From Phaeobacter sp. CECT 5382 (GTDB taxonomy: Bacteria; Pseudomonadota; Alphaproteobacteria; Rhodobacterales; Rhodobacteraceae): a DNA stretch of 64,000 nucleotides. The stretch spans positions 38,616 through 102,615 of the forward strand of contig NZ_CYSG01000013.1 of the NCBI RefSeq assembly GCF_001457775.1, read 5' to 3'. The notes beneath the pieces are model-generated. The model saw nothing but the letters and a program-made list of their open reading frames with translations, made no database searches and was not told the origin of the DNA. A program made the translations under genes and the position numbers. Positions within the stretch are counted from its first letter, which is position 1. Each line of letters opens with the position of its first letter. Positions 1 through 8,172 of this stretch are shown here, piece after piece.

Positions 1-381
1 GCTGCCATGATCACGCAGCATCAACATCCAGCCATCAAAGGCGCCCGGAATGACGGTCGACAACAGGCCCGATCCGGGGATCAGCTCCAGTCCCTGGGCA
101 CGGTAGTGTGCGATGGTTGCCGCTGCTGGTGCCGGGCCTTGGGCCGCCAGCACCTGTGTTTTGCCGCTGGCGTGCACATGAAAAATCGCGGGCAAATCAC
201 CGGCTGGCCCGTTCAGGTGTGGCTCGACCACCTGCAGCACCAATCCGGTGGCGACGGCCGCGTCAAAGGCATTGCCGCCCCGTTCCAGAATGCCAAAACC
301 GGTGGCCGAGGCGATCCAGTGGGTCGAGGTGGCAACGCCAAAGCTGCCGCGAATTTCCGGGCGGGTAGTGAAGTCTTGCAT
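1..381 (-). CDS. gamma-glutamyltransferase family protein, N-terminal part (cut by window edge)
   Basis: The minus strand reads from an ATG at 381 to the window edge, giving 127 codons with no stop. The protein starts MQDFTTRPEIRG and carries the N-terminal signature of the gamma-glutamyltransferase family, including GGNAFDAAVATGLVLQVVEPHLNG, seen here as the GGNAFDAA block near residue 36 followed by VVEPHLNGP. Family members are N-terminal-nucleophile hydrolases or transferases that cleave themselves at a Thr further along; that part lies outside the window. There is no obvious signal peptide, which suggests a cytoplasmic YwrD-like member rather than the periplasmic Ggt. An AGGG stretch lies about 9 bases before the ATG. 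Confidence 0.8.
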   Translation of the reverse strand, partial: MQDFTTRPEIRGSFGVATSTHWIASATGFGILERGGNAFDAAVATGLVLQVVEPHLNGPAGDLPAIFHVHASGKTQVLAAQGPAPAAATIAHYRAQGLELIPGSGLLSTVIPGAFDGWMLMLRDHGS

Positions 382-403
382 GCAGGCACCCTGTACGTCG
401 GTC

Positions 404-426
404 TGAACCAATTCAACATTGGTTCA
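404..426. repeat. perfect 9-bp inverted repeat between eda and the ggt-like gene
   Basis: TGAACCAAT (404-412) and ATTGGTTCA (418-426) pair perfectly around a 5-base loop. It lies 22 bases upstream of the ggt-like start and 27 bases past the eda stop. No T-run follows on either strand, so it is either an operator for the ggt-like gene or a weak hairpin that ends eda transcripts. Confidence 0.6.
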
Positions 427-452
427 ATGCGCACCAGAAATCGCTCTGGATG

Positions 453-1103
453 TCAAGCTTCGCGCAATTGGCAGGCAGCCTTTGCCAAGGCTTCAATCGC
501 GGCCCAGTCCCGTGCAACGATCAGATCCGCTGGGGCCACCCAGCTGCCGCCCGCACAGATGACATTGGACAGGGACAGGTAGCTTGCGGCATTGCTGGGG
601 CTGACGCCGCCTGTGGGACAAAAGGAGATCTGCGGCAGGGGCGCGCCAATGGCCTTGAGAGCGGGGGCGCCGCCAGAGGCTTCGGCGGGGAAGAATTTCA
701 GCATGTCATAGCCCCGCGCCAGAAGCCGCATCGCTTCGGTGGCGGTGGCGGCGCCTGCCAACAGGGGCAAGTCGGCCTCTTCACAGGCGTCGAGCAATTC
801 ATCTGTTGCACCAGGGGAGACGCCGAACTGGGCACCGGCTTCGACGGCGGCAGTGACATCTTGGGGCGTGATCAATGTACCGGCCCCGACAATGCCCCCC
901 TTGACCTGTGACATCTCGCGGATCACCTCCAGCGCGGCAGGGGTGCGCAGGGTGACTTCGAGTGCGGGCAAGCCACCTGCCACCAGAGCTTCGGCCAGAG
1001 GGCGGGCAACTGCGGCGTCATTGACGACCAGAACCGGGACGATGGGGGCCAGCCCACAAATCTCGCGGGCGCGTTTACTTGCGTCCTGTGGTGTGATGGG
1101 CAT
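453..1103 (-). CDS. eda: 2-dehydro-3-deoxy-phosphogluconate (KDPG) aldolase
   Basis: This 216-residue class I aldolase splits KDPG into pyruvate and glyceraldehyde 3-phosphate, the last step of the Entner-Doudoroff pathway. The family motifs are clear: GLPALEVTLRTP with the catalytic Glu at about residue 49, VGAGTLIT near 72-79, FGVSPG near 93-98, and MLKFFPAE with the Schiff-base Lys at about 136. The length is typical of the family. It is the last gene of a minus-strand unit, 14 bases after edd, so the two are almost certainly co-transcribed. A perfect inverted repeat lies just past its stop. Confidence 0.96.
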   Translation of the reverse strand: MPITPQDASKRAREICGLAPIVPVLVVNDAAVARPLAEALVAGGLPALEVTLRTPAALEVIREMSQVKGGIVGAGTLITPQDVTAAVEAGAQFGVSPGATDELLDACEEADLPLLAGAATATEAMRLLARGYDMLKFFPAEASGGAPALKAIGAPLPQISFCPTGGVSPSNAASYLSLSNVICAGGSWVAPADLIVARDWAAIEALAKAACQLREA

Positions 1104-1117
1104 GAGGGCAACGCTCC

Positions 1118-2935
1118 TTATGATTCTGGGAGGTCAAAAACTGTGGCGCCGGTATCAGCAGAGGTCACGGCGCGGCGAAACAACCCGAACATCTCGCGGC
1201 CTGTGCCATGCTGATAGGCGCTGAGGTCTGCGGTGATCGCCACGCGATCCTCTACGCCGGGTGTCAGGATCTGCAACGTGCCTGCCTTGGCATCCAGCCG
1301 GATGATATCGCCGTCGCGCACCTTGGAAATAGTGCCGCCATCCAGCGCTTCGGGCACGACATGGATCGCGGCAGGAACCTTGCCGGACGCGCCAGACATG
1401 CGGCCATCGGTGACCAAGGCCACCTTGTGGCCCTGTCCCTGCAGGATCCCCAGCATCGGTGTGAGACTGTGCAGCTCTGGCATGCCGTTGGCTTTGGGGC
1501 CCTGAAAGCGCACAACCACGATGACATCGCCGGTCAGATTGCCAGCCTTGAAGGCCGCTTTGGCCTCGTCCTGGTCGTGAAAGACACGAGCCGGGGCTTC
1601 GACCACATGATGGTCTTCGCTGACGGCAGAGACTTTGATCACGGCGGTGCCAAGATTGCCGGTGAGCCGTTTCAGCCCGCCGGTTTTCTGAAATGGTGCA
1701 TCGGCGGGACGCACGATCGCCTCGTTGAGTGAGATCTTTGTGCCGGGTTGAAAGATCAATCCATCATCGCCCAGAAACGGCTCTTGTGTGTAGTTTTCCA
1801 GGCCTTCACCTGCGACGGTTTTGGTATCTGCGTGCAGAAAGCCTGCGTTCAGCAGCTCGCCTATCATGAAGCCAAGGCCGCCCGCTGCGTGGAAATGGTT
1901 CACATCTGCCAGGCCGTTTGGATAGACCCGCGCCAAGAGCGGCACCACGTCAGAGAGATCTGCAAAATCCTGCCAGTCGAGGATAATTCCACCGGCCCGC
2001 GCCATGGCGATGAGGTGGATCAGCAGATTGGTTGAACCCCCTGTGGCCATCAGGCCAGTGATCCCATTGGCATAGGTTTTTTCGTCCAGCACCTCGCAGA
2101 CGGGCGTGTAGCTGTTGCCAAGCGCACTGAGGCTGAGGGCGCGTTTGGCCCCCTCCAGCGTCAGAGCCTCGCGCATCGGCGTGCCCGGATTGACAAAACT
2201 GGAGCCAGGAAGATGCAGTCCCATGAACTCCATCAACATTTGGTTGGAATTGGCGGTGCCATAGAAAGTACAGGTGCCGGGGCCATGATAGGCGGCCATC
2301 TCGGCCTTGAGCAGCTCATCGCGACCGATTTCACCGGCGGCGTATTTCTGGCGGATCTGCGCCTTTTCGTCATTGGCCAACCCGCTGGTCATCGGCCCTG
2401 CAGGCAAAAACACGGCGGGGATATGGCCAAAGGCCTGCGCACCGATCACCAGTCCGGGCACGATCTTGTCGCAGACCCCCAGATAGACGGCGGCGTCAAA
2501 GACATTGTGGCTGAGCGCGATGCCGGTGGCCATGGCAATGGTGTCGCGCGAAAACAGGCTCAGCTCCATGCCGGCCTCGCCCTGGGTGACGCCGTCACAC
2601 ATGGCAGGCACCCCGCCGGCCACCTGTGCTGTGGCACCGGATTTGCGCAGGGCGTCGCGGATCAGGGCGGGATAGGTCTCGAACGGCTGATGCGCTGACA
2701 GCATGTCGTTATAGGCAGTGACAATTCCCAGATGACCTGTCTCGGCTGTGGCAAGCCTGTCCTGATCGGTGCCGGTTGCGGCATAGGCGTGGGCCTGACC
2801 CGAACAACTGAGGTGGGCGCGGGCCGGGCCTTTGCCGGTCGCGGCTGCCATTCGGTCCAGATAGGCGCGGCGTGTCGGTGCGCTGCGGGCGATGATCCGG
2901 TCGGTGACCTCGGCGAGTGTAGTGTTCAAGCGCAT
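1118..2935 (-). CDS. edd: phosphogluconate dehydratase
   Basis: This 605-residue member of the IlvD/Edd dehydratase family turns 6-phosphogluconate into KDPG, the committed Entner-Doudoroff step. Family segments seen are [15 protein letters not shown] near residue 70, [20 protein letters not shown] near 110-130 with a likely iron-sulfur Cys, [14 protein letters not shown] near 222-236, and the C-terminal [21 protein letters not shown] segment. The length matches the E. coli enzyme within a few residues, which separates it from the shorter IlvD. It is followed 14 bases later by eda and preceded by zwf with a 70-base gap. Confidence 0.96.
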   Translation of the reverse strand: MRLNTTLAEVTDRIIARSAPTRRAYLDRMAAATGKGPARAHLSCSGQAHAYAATGTDQDRLATAETGHLGIVTAYNDMLSAHQPFETYPALIRDALRKSGATAQVAGGVPAMCDGVTQGEAGMELSLFSRDTIAMATGIALSHNVFDAAVYLGVCDKIVPGLVIGAQAFGHIPAVFLPAGPMTSGLANDEKAQIRQKYAAGEIGRDELLKAEMAAYHGPGTCTFYGTANSNQMLMEFMGLHLPGSSFVNPGTPMREALTLEGAKRALSLSALGNSYTPVCEVLDEKTYANGITGLMATGGSTNLLIHLIAMARAGGIILDWQDFADLSDVVPLLARVYPNGLADVNHFHAAGGLGFMIGELLNAGFLHADTKTVAGEGLENYTQEPFLGDDGLIFQPGTKISLNEAIVRPADAPFQKTGGLKRLTGNLGTAVIKVSAVSEDHHVVEAPARVFHDQDEAKAAFKAGNLTGDVIVVVRFQGPKANGMPELHSLTPMLGILQGQGHKVALVTDGRMSGASGKVPAAIHVVPEALDGGTISKVRDGDIIRLDAKAGTLQILTPGVEDRVAITADLSAYQHGTGREMFGLFRRAVTSADTGATVFDLPES

Positions 2936-3005
2936 CAGAGGGACCTTTCGGGTGTCAAACGATGGGTGACATCAAGAGAAATGCCAACAGAGGGAGACCG
3001 GAGCG

Positions 3006-4469
3006 TCATGTGCCAATGCCCCGCCAGCGGCGGTGATCACGGTGCATCAGCAGCAAAGAGTCATCTGGGCCAGAGCTGCCGGGATCATAGGCCTGTGGTG
3101 CCAGATCGCCGGACTGCTCCCAACTGGCAATAATGGGGTCGGCCCAGGCCCAGGCGGCTTCGACCTCGTCGCCGCGCATGAACAGGGTCTGGTTGCCGCG
3201 AATGACATCCATGATCAGGCGTTCATATGCATCCTGCGGGCGGCCCGCTTCCGGCAGGGAGTCGGCGAAGGTCATGTCCAGATTGGCAGAAGTCAGACGC
3301 ATGCCGCCGGGGCCGGGATCCTTGATGGTGGTGCGCAGCGTGATGCCTTCGTCGGGTTGCAGGCGGATCACCAGAACATTGCCATGCACGCCTGTCGCGC
3401 CTGCAAAGATGTTATGCGGCGGGTCGCGAAAATAGACCGCGATCTCGCTTTCGCGGGCCCGCAGGCATTTGCCGGTCCGCAGGTAAAACGGCGTGCCGGC
3501 CCACCGCCAATTGGCCACTTCGACCTTCATGGCAACAAAGCTTTCAGTTGTGCTGGTTGGATTGCCCGCGTGATCCAGATAGCTGTCTTGTTTGGTGCCG
3601 CCAGGGCTGGCGCGGTATTGGCCGCGGGCGATATTGTCCAGTGAGACAGGCTCTAATGCTTCGATCACTTTGACCTTTTCGTCGCGCACCGCGTTAGGAG
3701 TGAACCGTGAGGGCGGCTCCATCGCGGTGAGACACAGAAGCTGCATCAGATGATTTTGCACCATATCCCGCATCGCCCCGGAGCGATCGTAGTATTCTCC
3801 GCGCCCCTCGACGCCGATTTTTTCGGCGACAGTGATTTGCACATGATCCACATGGGTGGAATTCCACAGCGGCTCAAACAGGGAGTTGGCAAAGCGCAGC
3901 GCCATCAGGTTTTGCACGGTTTCTTTGCCAAGGTAGTGATCGATCCGGTAGATCTGGCTTTCCTGGAAATGTGCCCGAAGGGCACTGTTCAGGGCCTGTG
4001 CCGAAGCCAAATCATGGCCAAAGGGTTTTTCCAGCACGACGCGGCTGTCTGCCGTGGCAATCTCACAGGAGCTAAGCCGACTGGCAATCGCAGGAAACAG
4101 GCCGGGACCTACCGACAGATAGAAGGCGCGGACCACATCCGGGCGCAAGAGTGACTTTAGCGCGCTCCAACCGGCATCCCCCTTGGCGTCCACTGGCACA
4201 TAGTCGAGCAATTGCACAAATGCTGCGATGTCGTCCTCGCCAGTTTCCCCCGCCTGGCCAAATTCGCGGATCGCCGAGGCGACAAGATCTTGAAAACCGG
4301 CACGGTCAAGCTGGCTGCGGGAGGTGCCGATGATACGGCTTTGGGCATCGATCTGGCCGATCTGAAACCGGTGAAACAGGCTGGGCAGGATCTTGCGCCG
4401 GGCAAGATCACCGGTGGCACCAAAAAGAACCAGATCAAAGGGGTCAACGGGGATGACGCGGGAAACCAT
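3006..4469 (-). CDS. zwf: glucose-6-phosphate 1-dehydrogenase
   Basis: This 487-residue enzyme oxidises glucose 6-phosphate to 6-phosphogluconolactone with NAD(P)+. The Rossmann motif GATGDLA lies at residues 17-23, EKPFG at 147-151, and the active-site motif RIDHYLGKE at 175-183. The length is normal. It sits between pgi (45 bases upstream in transcription) and edd (70 bases downstream). In many related bacteria a 6-phosphogluconolactonase gene (pgl) lies next to zwf, but neither gap here could hold one. Confidence 0.97.
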   Translation of the reverse strand: MVSRVIPVDPFDLVLFGATGDLARRKILPSLFHRFQIGQIDAQSRIIGTSRSQLDRAGFQDLVASAIREFGQAGETGEDDIAAFVQLLDYVPVDAKGDAGWSALKSLLRPDVVRAFYLSVGPGLFPAIASRLSSCEIATADSRVVLEKPFGHDLASAQALNSALRAHFQESQIYRIDHYLGKETVQNLMALRFANSLFEPLWNSTHVDHVQITVAEKIGVEGRGEYYDRSGAMRDMVQNHLMQLLCLTAMEPPSRFTPNAVRDEKVKVIEALEPVSLDNIARGQYRASPGGTKQDSYLDHAGNPTSTTESFVAMKVEVANWRWAGTPFYLRTGKCLRARESEIAVYFRDPPHNIFAGATGVHGNVLVIRLQPDEGITLRTTIKDPGPGGMRLTSANLDMTFADSLPEAGRPQDAYERLIMDVIRGNQTLFMRGDEVEAAWAWADPIIASWEQSGDLAPQAYDPGSSGPDDSLLLMHRDHRRWRGIGT

Positions 4470-4514
4470 AACGAGATCAGATCCTAGAATGAGCGGAGCG
4501 CCGCAGGCGCGCCC

Positions 4515-6140
4515 CTATGTTGCAGGTTTGGGCGGGGTCAGTTTGGCCACCAGCCCCAGCGTAGAGCCGTCCTTGCTCTGGTCCTGGGCCCCTTGCACCA
4601 GCGGCAACAGGCTGAGCGCCAGCTCTTTGCCCAGTTCAACCCCCCATTGATCAAAGGAGTTGATGCCCCAGATGGCGCCTTCGGTGAACACGCGATGTTC
4701 GTACATCGCGATGATCTGGCCGAGGGCAAAGGGGCTGAGCTGCGGGTAGGCGAGGGTGACAGAGGGCCGGTTGCCCGGAAAGGTCAGGTGCGGAGCCATG
4801 CGATCCAGTTCGCGGCCTTCAAAGCCCCGGCTCAGGGCCAGAGCACGGGCTTCCTGTGAGGAGCGACCTCGCATCAGGGCTTCGGATTGTGCGAGGCAAT
4901 TGGCCTTCAGCAGGTCATGATGATGCGCCAGTTCCGGGGTGTGACCGGTGGCGGCGATCAGGAATTCAGCAGGGACTACATGTGTGCCTTGGTGCAGCAG
5001 TTGGTAAAAGGAATGTTGGCCATTGGTGCCCGGCTCGCCCCAGATAATCGGTCCCGAGGCACGTTTCACCGGGGTGCCGTCATGGGTAACACCCTTGCCA
5101 TTGCTCTCCATGTCGAGCTGTTGCAGATAGGCGGGCAGCCGTGCCAGATTTTGATCATAGGGCAGAACAGCGCGGGTGGCATAGCCGCAGATGTTGTTAT
5201 GCCAGATGCCGACAAGGCCCAGCAAAACTGGCAGGTTGTGGCGCAGGCCGGTGGTTTGAAAATGCTGATCCATGGCTGCAGCACCGCTGAGAAAGGCGCG
5301 GAAATTGTCGCGCCCGACTGCAATCAGCACCGGGAGGCCGATAGGCCCCCAAAGCGAATAGCGCCCGCCGACCCAGTCAGAAAACCCAAAAACGCGCTCC
5401 GGCGGGATGCCAAAGGCCGCAGTTTTATCCAGCGCAGTGGAAACTGCGGCAAGATGCCTGTCGGCCTGATCCCCGAGATCGGCCCGCAGCCATTTGAGCG
5501 CGGTATCAGCATTGGTCATCGTTTCAATCGTGGTGAATGCTTTGGAGGCGATGATGATCAGGGTTGTCTGCGGGTCCAGCCCTTTGAGGGTTCCGGTTAT
5601 GTCAGCGTCATCCACATTCGAGACAAAATGGCAGCGGGGGCCGTCGTGGTAGGGGCTAAGCGCCAGAGTCGCCATTACGGGGCCCAGATCCGAGCCACCA
5701 ATGCCGATATTCACCACATCGGTGAATTTGGCTCCGGTTACCGATCTGTAATCGCCGCTGCGCAGAGCGCCGGCAAAGCCTTCCATACGTTGCAGCGTGT
5801 GGTGGATCTCGGGCATGACGTCTTGCCCCTCCACCAACAGGAGCTGATCGCTCTGGGCGCGCAGGGCGCTATGAAGCGCGGCGCGGTTTTCGGTAGTGTT
5901 AATGGCCTCGCCGCGAAACATCGCCGCGATCTTGGCTTCCAACCCGGTGGACGTAGCCAAAGAGACGAGCAGATCCAGCGCGGTTTCATCCAGGGAAGTT
6001 TTGGAGAAATCCAGTAACAGCCCATCGCTGTGAACAGAGAAAGAGGCGAACCGGGTGGGGTCGTTCTGGAATAGTTCGGCTATCGAGGTCTTTGAGGTTT
6101 TTCTGCGATGAGCGTTTAACTCTGTCCAGACGTCGTTCAT
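4515..6140 (-). CDS. pgi: glucose-6-phosphate isomerase
   Basis: This enzyme interconverts glucose 6-phosphate and fructose 6-phosphate. With the ATG at 6140 it has 541 residues, close to the usual length. An open frame runs further upstream, but the extra residues are hydrophobic and unlike the family, while [13 protein letters not shown] matches a normal PGI N-terminus and an AAAGGG sequence lies 9-14 bases before it. [12 protein letters not shown] and the C-terminal signature [16 protein letters not shown] are present. It heads the pgi-zwf-edd-eda unit. A LacI-type palindrome lies in its promoter region. Confidence 0.96.
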   Translation of the reverse strand: MNDVWTELNAHRRKTSKTSIAELFQNDPTRFASFSVHSDGLLLDFSKTSLDETALDLLVSLATSTGLEAKIAAMFRGEAINTTENRAALHSALRAQSDQLLLVEGQDVMPEIHHTLQRMEGFAGALRSGDYRSVTGAKFTDVVNIGIGGSDLGPVMATLALSPYHDGPRCHFVSNVDDADITGTLKGLDPQTTLIIIASKAFTTIETMTNADTALKWLRADLGDQADRHLAAVSTALDKTAAFGIPPERVFGFSDWVGGRYSLWGPIGLPVLIAVGRDNFRAFLSGAAAMDQHFQTTGLRHNLPVLLGLVGIWHNNICGYATRAVLPYDQNLARLPAYLQQLDMESNGKGVTHDGTPVKRASGPIIWGEPGTNGQHSFYQLLHQGTHVVPAEFLIAATGHTPELAHHHDLLKANCLAQSEALMRGRSSQEARALALSRGFEGRELDRMAPHLTFPGNRPSVTLAYPQLSPFALGQIIAMYEHRVFTEGAIWGINSFDQWGVELGKELALSLLPLVQGAQDQSKDGSTLGLVAKLTPPKPAT

Positions 6141-6201
6141 TGAAGAATACCCTTTGAGAAACCATGTAGCCGAATCATACCTCCTGTTCTTATGCAATAC
6201 A

Positions 6202-6213
6202 GTTAGCGCTAAC
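6202..6213. promoter_or_regulatory. LacI-family-like operator in the pgi promoter
   Basis: GTTAGCGCTAAC is a perfect 12-base palindrome with the central CG typical of LacI-family operators. On the minus strand it lies between a plausible -35 (TTGCCT) and -10 (TATTGC) about 18 bases apart, some 62 bases before the pgi start. Binding there would block RNA polymerase, so repression of the whole sugar-catabolic unit by a LacI-type protein is inferred. No LacI gene is in the window. Confidence 0.6.
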
Positions 6214-6406
6214 AAAAAGGCAAGGTGTATATTCGTTTCCGCTTTTTCCAAAGGGTTGTTCCCAACGCGGTTCTTACTGCGGCAGATACAAGGCGGCAGA
6301 GGGAAGGAGATCGAGAAAAAATCGGCCGCAGACTTGAGCTGGGGATCAGAAGTGAATTTCCGGATAGGACGCTGAGATCAGCGGAACAACTGGTCTTACG
6401 GCGCTC

Positions 6407-6454
6407 TCTGTGTCCCTTCTTTGACCCTGTTTTCTGTCAGAGAAGGGACACAGA
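6407..6454. repeat. 14-bp perfect inverted repeat with a competing alternative hairpin
   Basis: Arms at 6407-6420 and 6441-6454 pair perfectly over 14 bases around a 20-base loop. Within it, GTTTTCTGT (6429-6437) can instead pair with ACAGAAAAC (6450-6458). The two stems exclude each other. No T-run follows on the plus strand. Confidence 0.65.
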
Positions 6455-6525
6455 AAACTCGGGTTAAGAACTCAGGCCGAAAACTCAGCCTGGGATGCCC
6501 GGGCTAGGTCAACGTCAGAAAGGAC

Positions 6526-6551
6526 AAAAGGCGACCCGTTACAGATCGCCT
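6526..6551 (-). terminator. likely terminator of the DUF1127 gene
   Basis: Read on the minus strand, AGGCGA pairs with TCGCCT (plus-strand positions 6546-6551 and 6529-6534) and a TTTTG stretch follows. It starts 40 bases past the stop of the DUF1127 gene. Confidence 0.55.
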
Positions 6552-6590
6552 AAATATCAAGATATCAACCAGAGTGAGCCTAGCCTCGTT

Positions 6591-6815
6591 TCAGAGATAA
6601 TAGCTGTCTGAAAAGACATGGTGAACCAACTCATCGCGTTTCAAACCGCGTCTGGCCAGCTCAGCATCGCTTTGGGCCATCAGACCGCGCAGCGTCTGGT
6701 CGCGGTGGTTGGCTTCGCCAATAGCGACAAGCAGGTTGCCAAAGGCCACGAATGGCTTGGCAAGAAAGCTCAGAACGTCATGGGCGACGGGATGTTGTGA
6801 GACGGTATGGGCCAT
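6591..6815 (-). CDS. DUF1127 (YjiS-like) small protein
   Basis: This 74-residue protein ends in the DUF1127 pattern: RDQTLRGLMAQSDAELARRGLKRDEL, with the conserved Leu, Ser-Asp, Glu-Leu and Gly-Leu-x-Arg positions at about 38-62. Such proteins are abundant in alphaproteobacteria, often stress-induced, and some are thought to bind RNA; no enzyme activity is expected. An AGGAG ribosome binding site lies about 11 bases before the ATG. It stands alone, with a hairpin terminator downstream and an LprI-like gene upstream in the same orientation. Confidence 0.85.
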   Translation of the reverse strand: MAHTVSQHPVAHDVLSFLAKPFVAFGNLLVAIGEANHRDQTLRGLMAQSDAELARRGLKRDELVHHVFSDSYYL

Positions 6816-6928
6816 TGGAGATCACTCCTGTTTTGTTGCTGTCTCCCTTGAGACACAACATAGGGATGAACTGCTGACCCAGCTAGGGGGTCCTGGGTAT
6901 AGCCGCCATGCGTGGTTCGCAAAGGCAA

Positions 6929-7345
6929 CTAATTCACCTCGATCATGCTGCGCAATTGATCCCGGCGCTGGCGGGTAAGTTCGGCCTTGCAGATCGTCAC
7001 CATAAGGGGCTCGAAACTGCCACCGCGAAACTGAAACCCTTCGGCGATGCAGGCGGCATCGCGAAAGGGAATCCAAGCGCGCTGTGCCTGCAACAAGGCA
7101 TCTTCTGCGCCTCTCAGGGTATCCGGCAGATCCCTGTCCAGATCATGCATGGACTGGCGGGCCGCCTTATAGGCGCGGTTCAATTCTGCGTCAGCAAGGT
7201 CAAAATCCTGCCCGGCGCAAATGCGCATTTCTCGGGTGGTCTGGGCGTCATCGCAGGCGGCCAGTGCAGCAGTTGCGAGAAGGCCGCTCAGTGGCAAGGC
7301 CAGACAAACCTGGATCAGGCCAGAGGTTGAAAATCGGTGGGGCAT
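6929..7345 (-). CDS. LprI-family (lysozyme inhibitor LprI-like) periplasmic protein
   Basis: With the ATG at 7345 the protein has 138 residues and starts with a signal peptide (MPHRFSTSGLIQVCLALPLSGLL, hydrophobic stretch to about residue 30, cleavage near ALA-AC). The mature part has the LprI/DUF1311 pattern: CDDAQTTREMRICAGQ, then DLADAELNRAYKAAR, then QRAWIPFRDAACIAEG. Four Cys suggest two disulfides. The open frame extends further upstream, but AGGAAC just before this ATG and the signal peptide favour this start. It is divergent from the DUF4178 cluster. The molecular role of most members is unknown. Confidence 0.85.
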   Translation of the reverse strand: MPHRFSTSGLIQVCLALPLSGLLATAALAACDDAQTTREMRICAGQDFDLADAELNRAYKAARQSMHDLDRDLPDTLRGAEDALLQAQRAWIPFRDAACIAEGFQFRGGSFEPLMVTICKAELTRQRRDQLRSMIEVN

Positions 7346-7439
7346 CAAAAGTTCCTGTCTGAAATACATAGGATGACATGCCCTGAAACAGCATGCTTTG
7401 GCACTGAACAGGACAGATTTCGCCTGCGTCAAGCCATGA

Positions 7440-7462
7440 TTACTGTGGTTCTTACTGTGGTT
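7440..7462. repeat. 11-base direct repeat upstream of the DUF4178 cluster
   Basis: TTACTGTGGTT occurs at 7440-7450 and again at 7452-7462, a 12-base period of about one helical turn. It lies about 100 bases upstream of both divergent genes, so it may be a regulator site. No known consensus was recognised. Confidence 0.4.
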
Positions 7463-7560
7463 TGCCGTGAGCGGCTGGCAGGCAAGGAATGTGCCAGGGG
7501 TGATGAGACATGCAGGATTTTCCCGCTTGCACTCTCGTTCTGGCTGTTGAACTTGGGGGC

Positions 7561-8172
7561 ATGAAGGAATTGCATTGCCCAAACTGCGGCGCGTTGGTCA
7601 GCCCGGCGGTGGCCAGCGTCAAGATGATCACCTGTACATCCTGCAGCACGACATTGCTGTTGCAGGACGGGGGTCTGCGTCTGGCCGGGCGGCAGGGAGT
7701 TCTGCATGATGGGCCAATGCTGTTTGGGCTGGGTGACACCGCCACGATTGCCGGGATCGACTATCACATCTTAGGCCAGGCACGGTTCTCGTATGAGCGT
7801 GGTAGCTGGGATGAGTTCTGGGCTACGGATACCGTCGGAGCTGCTTTCTGGATCTCGGTGGACGAAGGCGACCTGATCCTGCAGCGCAGCCTGTCGCGGC
7901 AGGATTGGCCGAAATATGATGGCTACCTCTCCCTTGGCAGCACTTTGCGCCACCGGGATGAAGAGTTCACCGTGGCCGAGCAGGGAGACGGAACCTGTAC
8001 CGGCCTGCGCGGCAGCTTTGGTCATGCGTTGAGCGTCGGGGAAAGCTATCGTTTTCTGAACCTGCAGGGCGAAGATGGCAGTGTTCTGTCGGCTGAAATC
8101 GAAGCCAGGCAATATGAATGGTTTCTGGGCCAATGGATCGACCCGTTTGATGTCACGGTGAGACGATCATGA
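7561..8172 (+). CDS. DUF4178 protein with zinc ribbon (first copy)
   Basis: With the ATG at 7561 the protein has 203 residues. An earlier in-frame ATG at 7510 is possible, but the zinc ribbon then begins oddly late and a GGGGG stretch precedes 7561. Residues 6-28 hold CPNC and CTSC, a four-Cys metal site. The rest is a DUF4178 domain: a beta-rich region starting at GLGDTATIAGIDYHILG, with WDEFW and WISVDEGDL. No membrane segment is seen, so it is probably cytoplasmic. It overlaps the next DUF4178 gene by 4 bases. Function unknown; the neighbours point to a membrane or polyamine-related role. Confidence 0.8.
   Translation: MKELHCPNCGALVSPAVASVKMITCTSCSTTLLLQDGGLRLAGRQGVLHDGPMLFGLGDTATIAGIDYHILGQARFSYERGSWDEFWATDTVGAAFWISVDEGDLILQRSLSRQDWPKYDGYLSLGSTLRHRDEEFTVAEQGDGTCTGLRGSFGHALSVGESYRFLNLQGEDGSVLSAEIEARQYEWFLGQWIDPFDVTVRRS

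Larger units (their letters stand above)
6141..6590. other. 450-base non-coding region between pgi and the DUF1127 gene
   Basis: No convincing gene is seen. The left part holds the pgi promoter and operator, read on the minus strand. The right part holds several stem-loops: 6407-6454 with an overlapping alternative hairpin, an imperfect one at 6487-6505 with an ATG loop, and the likely terminator of the DUF1127 gene at 6526-6551. A small RNA here is possible. The CCUCCUCCC loops of known Rhodobacter DUF1127-linked RNAs were looked for and not found. Confidence 0.5.

Noticed and set aside
4887..6017. A 376-codon plus-strand frame opposite pgi
   Set aside because: Shadow of pgi with no domain and no start context.
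6361..6600. DUF1127-linked small RNAs with CCUCCUCCC loops
   Set aside because: The minus strand downstream of the DUF1127 gene was read and holds no such motif.
6841..6855. GTCTCCCTTGAGACA, found before the DUF1127 gene and again near 18799 inside exbB
   Set aside because: The second copy is in coding sequence for VSLET and has no link to the first; it is most likely chance identity of a short partial palindrome.
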